A stretch of 5,551 nt of DNA, taken from positions 15,192 to 20,742 of the forward strand of contig DKYK01000034.1 of assembly GCA_002492415.1 (NCBI GenBank), read 5' to 3'. The notes under the pieces are model-generated. The model was not told where the DNA came from, searched no databases, and saw only the letters and a list, made by a program, of their open reading frames with translations. Shown here one piece after another: positions 1 through 5,551 of the stretch; the stretch's first letter is position 1; each line of letters opens with the position of its first letter. Origin of the DNA: Christensenella sp. UBA7102 (GTDB lineage: Bacteria; Bacillota; Clostridia; Christensenellales; UBA1750). The position numbers were made by a program, and so were the translations under genes.

Positions 1-613
1 GACCGCCGAAATGCCCGGCTTCTATCCGGAGGACGAGTACGATCTGGCGGGCTTTTGCGTGGGCGTCGTGGACAAGAACAAAATACTGGACAAGGAAAGC
101 GTGCAGCTGGGCGACGCCATCATCGGCATTGCTTCCTCGGGCGTGCATTCCAACGGCTTCTCCCTGGTGCGCAAAATCTTTGACGAGAGCAAGGCAGACA
201 TGACGGCTTATGACAAAGACCTGGGCGGCAGTCTGCTCGATACGCTGCTCACGCCCACCAAGATCTACGTAAAGCCCGTGCTCAAGCTGTTGGAATCGGT
301 CCAGGTGCATTCACTGAGCCATATCACCGGCGGCGGCTTCTATGAGAACGTTCCGCGCGCTCTGCCCAAGGGCTTGACAGCGTCCATCCAAAAGAGCTCC
401 TACCCCGTTCCCGCCATCTTCAAGAAAATCAAAACCGTGGGCGGCATCCCGGAGCGCGACATGTACAATACCTTCAATATGGGCATCGGCATGTGCGCGG
501 TGGTGCCCTCCGAACAGGCCAACCAGGCGCTCAAGGTGCTGGCGGATCAGGGCGAAAACGCCTGGATCATCGGCAAGGTGATCGAGGGCAGCGAGGGTGT
601 TGAGCTATGGTAA
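1..613 (+). CDS. purM: Phosphoribosylformylglycinamidine cyclo-ligase (AIR synthase), 5'-truncated by the window edge
   Basis: PurM converts FGAM plus ATP to AIR, step 5 of IMP synthesis, in the cytoplasm. The frame is open from base 2 (codons TAEMPGFYP...), so the ATG at base 11 is an internal methionine and not the start. TAEMPGFY is the conserved PurM motif that normally follows GGE in mid-protein. The 203 visible residues cover the rest of the enzyme: the conserved SSGVHSNGFSLV (fragment residues 45-56), the TPTKIYVKPVL segment, the glycine-rich HITGGGFYENVPRALP (107-122) and FNMGIGM. They align from memory with the C-terminal ~200 residues of the ~345-residue E. coli enzyme, so roughly 135-140 N-terminal residues lie upstream. 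The stop TAA (611-613) sits inside the start region of purN, giving a 7-base overlap and probable translational coupling. No frameshift or missing motif is seen. Confidence 0.97.
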   Translation, partial: TAEMPGFYPEDEYDLAGFCVGVVDKNKILDKESVQLGDAIIGIASSGVHSNGFSLVRKIFDESKADMTAYDKDLGGSLLDTLLTPTKIYVKPVLKLLESVQVHSLSHITGGGFYENVPRALPKGLTASIQKSSYPVPAIFKKIKTVGGIPERDMYNTFNMGIGMCAVVPSEQANQALKVLADQGENAWIIGKVIEGSEGVELW

Positions 614-1206
614 AGGCGGCGGTACTGGTTTCAGGCGGCGGCACCAACCTGCAGGCGCTGCTGGACGCGCAGGGCCGGGGAGAACTGGGTCCCGCGCGCA
701 TCGGCTATGTGGTGTCCAACCGAAAGGCGGCCTACGCGCTGGAGCGCGCCCGCCAAAGCGGAGTGGAGACGGACGTTCTGTCCAAGGTGATGCAGCCCGA
801 CCCCGAGCAATACGACGCGCAGCTGCTGAACATGCTGCGCATCCATCGTGCCGAACTGATCGTGCTGGCGGGCTTCCTGGGCATACTCGGCCCGAAGGTG
901 CTGGAGGCATACTCCGGCCGCATTCTCAATATCCATCCCGCGCTCATCCCCTCCTTCTGCGGAAAGGGCTTTTACGGCCTGCGCGTGCATGAAGCGGTGC
1001 TTAAGCGCGGCTGCAAGGTCACGGGCGCGACGGCGCATCTGGTGACCGCGGGCGTGGACGAGGGGCCCATCCTGCTGCAAAAGGCTGTGGATGTGCTGCC
1101 CGGCGACACGCCGGAAATCCTGCAAAGGCGCGTGATGGAGCAGGCCGAGTGGCTGCTGCTGCCCCGCGCCGTCAAAATGCTTGCGGAGGAGATCGAAAAA
1201 TGCTGA
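607..1206 (+). CDS. purN: Phosphoribosylglycinamide formyltransferase (GAR transformylase)
   Basis: PurN transfers the formyl group of 10-formyltetrahydrofolate to GAR, giving FGAR (step 3). The 199-residue product has the usual family length. The N-terminal phosphate-binding loop is VSGGGTNLQAL (8-18). The catalytic triad expected from E. coli (Asn106, His108, Asp144) is present as N108 and H110 in ILNIHPALIPSF and D151 in the segment HLVTAGVDEGPILLQ, which also carries H144 and T147. The loop SFCGKGFYGL (116-125) is of the kind I associate with clostridial PurN. In the folate-site segment AGFLGILGP the arginine of the common AGFMRILSP is replaced by glycine, which is normal variation as far as I can judge. 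The start ATG at 607 has GAGGG (593-597) nine bases upstream. It overlaps the purM stop as ATGGTAA, and its own stop overlaps the next start as ATGCTGA. Confidence 0.97.
   Translation: MVKAAVLVSGGGTNLQALLDAQGRGELGPARIGYVVSNRKAAYALERARQSGVETDVLSKVMQPDPEQYDAQLLNMLRIHRAELIVLAGFLGILGPKVLEAYSGRILNIHPALIPSFCGKGFYGLRVHEAVLKRGCKVTGATAHLVTAGVDEGPILLQKAVDVLPGDTPEILQRRVMEQAEWLLLPRAVKMLAEEIEKC
1185..1189 (+). promoter_or_regulatory. Shine-Dalgarno site fixing the start of the IMP cyclohydrolase gene
   Basis: GGAGG lies 10 bases before the ATG at 1200, inside the last codons of purN. The same reading frame also contains an upstream ATG at 1149, but that would add 17 residues (an alanine- and arginine-rich stretch encoded by purN's own codons) with no comparable ribosome site. 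The start at 1200 is therefore preferred. Confidence 0.75.
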
Positions 1207-1916
1207 AGACACTCTCTTTTGCCGAAACGCTCAAGACCAACGCCTATCCCGGCCGAGGCATCCTGCTGGGCAAGGACGAAGCCGGCGAACATGCCGTCAT
1301 CGCCTACTTCATCATGGGAAGATCCGTCAACTCCCGCAACCGCGTGTTTGTAGAGGAGGGCGACGGCATCCGCACCCAGGCCTACGACGAGAGCAAGCTG
1401 GTTGACCCCTCTTTGGTGATCTACGCGCCCGTGCGCGTGTTGGGCGATACCACCATCGTCACCAATGGCGACCAGACCGATACGGTGTATGACGCGCTCA
1501 AGGCGGGAGGAGACTTTGCCTCCGCGCTGCGCACCCGCTGCTTCGAGCCCGATGGCCCCAACTGGACGCCGCGCATCAGCGGTACCGTGCGCGTGGCGGG
1601 CGGCGAGGCCTTCTACAAGCTGTCCATCCTCAAATCGGGCGACGCCGAAGGCTCCTTCTGCGTGCGCCAGAGCTTTGAATACCCCGACTGCAAGCCCGGT
1701 CAGGGACTGTTCCTGCACACCTACAAGTGCGACGGCAACCCCATTCCCTCCTTTGAGGGCGAGCCCGAGCATGTAGATGTGCGCGGCGATATTGACGAAT
1801 TCACCTCCCTGGTGTGGGAGAGCCTCAATGCGGACAACAAGGTATCGCTGTTCGTGCGCTACATTTCGCTTGCGGACGGCACGGCACAGACCCGCATCGT
1901 GAACAAAAACGTGTAA
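1200..1916 (+). CDS. purO: PurO-family IMP cyclohydrolase
   Basis: The predicted role is the last step of the pathway, closure of FAICAR to IMP. The 238-residue protein has no similarity that I can see to the cyclohydrolase half of bacterial PurH. It does match the archaeal-type PurO / IMP_cyclohyd family (Ntn-hydrolase-like fold): an N-terminal YPGRGILLG strand (16-24), the arginine/asparagine-rich IMGRSVNSRNRVF (38-50), APVRV, and TNGDQTD (88-94), comparable to the NGxxTD motif of PurO. It is somewhat longer than the ~200-residue archaeal enzymes, with about 14 extra residues before the first strand. The position directly before an AICAR transformylase lacking a cyclohydrolase half supports the assignment strongly, since IMP synthesis would otherwise lack its final enzyme here. 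The start at 1200 is chosen on the GGAGG at 1185-1189 and overlaps the purN stop by 7 bases. No signal peptide or membrane segment is seen. Function is inferred from family and context; the gene symbol follows the archaeal usage. Confidence 0.85.
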   Translation: MLKTLSFAETLKTNAYPGRGILLGKDEAGEHAVIAYFIMGRSVNSRNRVFVEEGDGIRTQAYDESKLVDPSLVIYAPVRVLGDTTIVTNGDQTDTVYDALKAGGDFASALRTRCFEPDGPNWTPRISGTVRVAGGEAFYKLSILKSGDAEGSFCVRQSFEYPDCKPGQGLFLHTYKCDGNPIPSFEGEPEHVDVRGDIDEFTSLVWESLNADNKVSLFVRYISLADGTAQTRIVNKNV

Positions 1917-1932
1917 AAACGGAGGCTTTGAC

Positions 1933-3108
1933 ATGAACGAACTGCAACTCAAATACGGCTGCAACCCCAACCAGAAGCCCTCGCGCATCTTCATGGAGAA
2001 CGGCGCGGATCTGCCCGTGACGGTGCTGTGCGGCCGCCCCGGTTACATCAACTTTCTGGATGCGCTCAACGGCTGGCAGCTGGTATCGGAGCTTAAGAAG
2101 GCCACCGGCCTGCCCGCCGCGACCTCCTTTAAGCATGTCTCCCCTGCGGGCGCGGCGGTGGGACTGCCGCTGACGGATGTGGAGCGCAAGATCTACTTCA
2201 CCGGCTCCAAGCCGCTCTCGCCTCTTGCCTGCGCCTATGCGCGCGCCAGGGGCGCCGACCGCATGAGTTCCTTCGGCGACTTCATTGCGCTATCCGACGT
2301 GTGCGACGCCGATACCGCAACTCTCATCAATCGCGAGGTGTCCGACGGCGTGATCGCCCCCGGCTACACTGACGAGGCGTTGGAGATCCTCAAAGCCAAG
2401 CGCAAGGGCGCGTACAACGTGATCCAGATTGACGAGAGCTACCGTCCCGCGCCCATCGAGCACAAGCAGGTGTTCGGCATCACCTTTGAGCAGGGCCGCA
2501 ACGAGCTGGACATCAACCGCGAAATGTTCTCCAACATCGTCACCGCGAACAAGGAGCTGCCCGAAAAGGCGCTGATTGACCTGCAGATCGCGATGATCAC
2601 GCTCAAGTACACCCAGTCCAACTCTGTGTGCTATGTCTATGGCGGCCAGGCCATCGGCATCGGCGCGGGCCAGCAGAGCCGCATCCACTGCACGCGCCTG
2701 GCGGGTTCCAAGGCCGATAACTGGTTCCTGCGCCAGCATCCCAAGGTTCTGGGCCTGAAGTTCAAGAAGGGCCTGGGCCGTGCCAACCGCGATAACGCCA
2801 TTGACGTCTACATCGGCAACGATAGTGAGGATGTGCTGGGCGACGAGGTGTGGGCCGATACCTTTGAGGAGCGCCCCGAGCCCCTCACTGCGGCCGAGAA
2901 GAAGGAATGGATCGCGCAGTTCACCGGCGTTTCCCTCGGCTCCGATGCCTTCTTCCCCTTCGGCGACAACATCGAGCGCGCACGCCGCAGCGGCGTGACC
3001 TATCTGGCGCAGCCTGGCGGCTCCATCCGCGACGACCAGGTCATTGCGACCTGTGATAAGTACAACATGGTGATGGCCTTTACCGGCATCCGGCTGTTCC
3101 ATCATTAA
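1933..3108 (+). CDS. purH: Stand-alone AICAR formyltransferase (PurH C-terminal domain only)
   Basis: This enzyme formylates AICAR with 10-formyltetrahydrofolate to give FAICAR (step 9). The 391 residues correspond to the transformylase half of bifunctional PurH/ATIC; the N-terminal MGS-like cyclohydrolase domain is absent and not encoded upstream. Visible landmarks are LKYGCNPNQ near the N-terminus, the catalytic Lys-His pair K67-H68 in SFKHVSPAG, YARARGADRMSSFGDF (102-117), KYTQSNSVCY (225-234, with N230 matching the conserved active-site asparagine), AGQQSRIHCTRL (245-256), SSDAFFPF-like SDAFFPF, and the C-terminal RLFHH. These segments look closer to animal ATIC than to E. coli PurH, which has VKHANPCG at the Lys-His site. 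The ATG at 1933 has a strong GGAGG (1921-1925) seven bases upstream and follows the cyclohydrolase stop by 16 bases. The reading frame is intact. The purH symbol covers only one of its two usual activities here. Confidence 0.95.
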   Translation: MNELQLKYGCNPNQKPSRIFMENGADLPVTVLCGRPGYINFLDALNGWQLVSELKKATGLPAATSFKHVSPAGAAVGLPLTDVERKIYFTGSKPLSPLACAYARARGADRMSSFGDFIALSDVCDADTATLINREVSDGVIAPGYTDEALEILKAKRKGAYNVIQIDESYRPAPIEHKQVFGITFEQGRNELDINREMFSNIVTANKELPEKALIDLQIAMITLKYTQSNSVCYVYGGQAIGIGAGQQSRIHCTRLAGSKADNWFLRQHPKVLGLKFKKGLGRANRDNAIDVYIGNDSEDVLGDEVWADTFEERPEPLTAAEKKEWIAQFTGVSLGSDAFFPFGDNIERARRSGVTYLAQPGGSIRDDQVIATCDKYNMVMAFTGIRLFHH

Positions 3109-3115
3109 GCTCCGT

Positions 3116-3144
3116 ACCGGAATCGCTCCTCGAGCGATTTCGGT
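3116..3144 (+). terminator. 13-bp stem-loop just after the AICAR transformylase gene (terminator-like, no U-tract)
   Basis: The left arm ACCGGAATCGCTC (3116-3128) pairs with GAGCGATTTCGGT (3132-3144) across a CTC loop; the only non-Watson-Crick pair is G3120 with T3140. It begins seven bases after the stop codon. No run of T follows directly: the next bases are GTTCTGGCCGGC, and the nearest T-runs are weak (3158-3163) or distant (3178-3183). A classical Rho-independent terminator is therefore doubtful. It could equally protect the 3' end of the upstream message, act as a partial terminator, or belong to a dispersed repeat. Confidence 0.45.
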
Positions 3145-3201
3145 GTTCTGGCCGGCTTATTTTCTACTCAGAAATGCTTTTTTCAAACCGCTCGGCCCAC
3201 A
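3145..3201. other. Intergenic stretch between stem-loop and repeat, nothing assigned
   Basis: This is the most AT-rich part of the window, with TTATTTT (3158-3164) and six T at 3178-3183. TATTTT could pass as a poor -10 element, but I see no matching -35 hexamer about 17 bases upstream, so no promoter is called. No open reading frame with a ribosome site is present. Confidence 0.4.
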
Positions 3202-3258
3202 GGGCATTGGCTTGCCCACCCTTCAGCCGCCCCAGGCGGCAGCTCCCCTCAAGGGGAG
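3202..3258. repeat. Cluster of three small hairpins, probable dispersed clostridial intergenic repeat
   Basis: Three inverted repeats follow one another closely: GGGCA/TGCCC (3202-3206 with 3213-3217), GCCGCC/GGCGGC (3226-3231 with 3235-3240, CCA loop) and CTCCCCT/AGGGGAG (3243-3249 with 3252-3258). The string CCCTTCAG, then a GC hairpin, then AGCTCCCCTCAAGGGGAG resembles a short non-coding palindromic repeat that I recall being scattered in many copies through intergenic regions of gut Clostridia such as Faecalibacterium relatives. Only one copy is in this window, so its repeated nature cannot be shown here. It ends 10 bases before the purD ribosome site, so any RNA it forms would sit in the leader of purD. 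Confidence 0.6.
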
Positions 3259-3268
3259 TCTCAAAGCA

Positions 3269-3274
3269 GAGGAG
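3269..3274 (+). promoter_or_regulatory. Shine-Dalgarno site for purD, deciding between TTG and ATG starts
   Basis: GAGGAG ends 11 bases before the ATG at 3286 but only two bases before the in-frame TTG at 3277. The TTG is too close to be used by this site. The ATG start also gives the usual family N-terminus MDILVIGGGGREHA, with the nucleotide-binding strand starting at residue 3. The spacing to ATG is a little long, which may mean modest initiation. Confidence 0.7.
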
Positions 3275-3285
3275 CATTGATAGTT

Positions 3286-4561
<1,276 letters not shown>

Positions 4562-4572
<11 letters not shown>

Positions 4573-5551
4573 CCGCGTTTATGTAGAGAAGCGTCCGGAG
4601 CATGCTGTGGAGGCGGGCGCGGTGCTGAGCGATTTGAAGCAGGTGCAGGGCATCGCCACACTGCGCGGCGTACGCATCTTCAACCGTTACGACGTCGAGG
4701 GCCTGACGGATGAACAGTTTGCCTCCGCAGTGCGCAATGTGCTGTCCGAGCCGCAGCTGGACTTCACCTATGAACACCTGCCGCCCCGCACGAAGGGAGA
4801 AAAGACGTTGGCGGTGGAGTTCCTGCCCGGCCAGTTCGACCAGCGCGCGGACTCCGCGGCGCAGTGCATCCAGTTCCAGACCTGCGGCGAGCGCCCCGCG
4901 GTGCGCTCCGCCCGCGTCTATCTGTTCGACGGCGAAATCTCTGATGAGCAGATGGAAATCATCAAAAAGACGCTCATCAACCCCGTGGAGGCGCGCGAGG
5001 CCTCGCTGGACCGCCCTGAGACGCTGCAGGTGGACTACGAGATCCCTACGACCGTCCAGGTCCTTACGGGCTTTAACGCGTTGGACGCGGCGGGCCTTGC
5101 CGCGTTTGTAAAGCAATACGGCTTGGCGATGGATGAGGACGATATCGCATTCTGCCAAAACTACTTTAAGAACGAGGAGCATCGCGATCCCACCATCACT
5201 GAGATCCGCATGATCGACACCTATTGGTCGGATCACTGCCGCCACACCACCTTCCTGACCGAGATCGACAACGCGGACATCGAGTACGAGGCGGTCAAGG
5301 ATACCTACAACAGGTATTTGGACATCCGCTCGAAGCTGTACGCGGGCCGAACGGACAAGCCCATCACATTGATGGACATCGCCACCATCGGCGCCAAGGC
5401 GCTCAAGAAGGCGGGGATGCTGCACGATCTGGACGAATCCGAGGAGATCAACGCCTGCTCGGTGCGCATCCCCGTGGACGTGGACGGGCAGGTGCAGGAC
5501 TGGGTGCTGATGTTCAAGAACGAGACGCACAACCACCCCACCGAGATCGAG
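4562..5551 (+). CDS. purL: Phosphoribosylformylglycinamidine synthase, long type, 3'-truncated by the window edge
   Basis: PurL converts FGAR, glutamine and ATP to FGAM (step 4). The frame starts at ATG 4562 (MAINRVYVEKRP) and stays open to the last base, giving 330 residues of an enzyme that in this clade is usually over 1,200 residues. Residues 1 to about 160 form the N-terminal PurS-like region. About 188-225 is the linker, with DEDDIAFCQNYF, RDPTITEIRMID and the signature YWSDHCRHTTF (221-231, H225 matching the functionally important His of E. coli SEHCRH). The fragment ends at FKNETHNHPTEIE (318-330), the start of the first synthetase domain. The presence of the PurS-like region on the same chain points to the large single-chain form with a C-terminal glutaminase domain, which is outside the window and so unverified. 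It overlaps purD by 11 bases. The ribosome site is weak (AGGCGGA, 4551-4557), which fits coupling to purD translation. Confidence 0.95.

Noticed and set aside
597..992. Alternative-frame + strand open frame (131 codons) inside purN
   Set aside because: The translation is dominated by R, G, A and P and lies in a shifted frame of PurN, whose catalytic residues are all intact in its own frame.
1149..1199. Upstream ATG giving a 17-residue longer IMP cyclohydrolase
   Set aside because: The extension is purN's 3' end read in another frame, has no similarity to the family, and the GGAGG at 1185-1189 points to the ATG at 1200.
972..1994. Minus-strand open frame (340 codons) opposite purN, the cyclohydrolase and purH
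   Set aside because: It spans three well-supported + strand genes, including their ribosome sites, and shows no domain or plausible ribosome site of its own.
3145..3200. Possible promoter for purD-purL in the AT-rich part of the gap
   Set aside because: TATTTT resembles a -10 box only loosely and no -35 hexamer is found at the right distance.
3109..3285. Possible purine or glycine riboswitch upstream of purD
   Set aside because: The hairpins are short and consecutive. I see no three-way junction or conserved core expected of a purine riboswitch and no tandem glycine aptamer signature, so the palindromic repeat explanation fits better.

Overview
The window is one segment of a de novo purine (IMP) biosynthesis operon. 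All six genes lie on the + strand, tightly packed. In order they are: the 3' part of purM (AIR synthase), purN (GAR transformylase), a PurO-family IMP cyclohydrolase, a stand-alone AICAR transformylase (the C-terminal half of classical PurH), purD (GAR synthetase), and the 5' part of a long-type purL (FGAM synthase). Every reading frame is intact; the first and last genes are cut only by the window edges.

Organism: the DNA is clearly GC-rich with strong G/C preference at third codon positions, and starts are preceded by GGAGG-type Shine-Dalgarno sites. The PurN clade (GKGFYGL loop), the PurL clade (YWSDHCRH signature) and the split PurO-like/AICARFT arrangement together suggest a GC-rich member of the Clostridia (Bacillota), probably of the gut-associated kind. 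This is inference from remembered family features, not a database result.

Layout: 1-613 purM (partial); 607-1206 purN; 1200-1916 IMP cyclohydrolase; 1933-3108 AICAR transformylase; 3109-3285 the only real gap (177 bases), holding a 13-bp stem-loop followed by a cluster of three small hairpins that looks like a dispersed clostridial intergenic repeat; 3286-4572 purD; 4562-5551 purL (partial). Three junctions overlap (7, 7 and 11 bases) and one has a 16-base gap, so translational coupling is likely. The structured gap splits the run into purM-purN-purO-AICARFT and purD-purL.

Function: PurD makes GAR, PurN formylates it to FGAR, PurL amidates FGAR to FGAM, PurM closes the first ring to AIR, the AICAR transformylase makes FAICAR, and the PurO-like protein closes the second ring to IMP. 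PurF, PurE, PurC and PurB are not visible and would have to lie outside. No unknown defence, mobile or novel enzymatic system was found. The points most worth a second look are the split of PurH into two unrelated proteins, the eukaryote-like character of the AICAR transformylase, and the structured repeat inside the operon.
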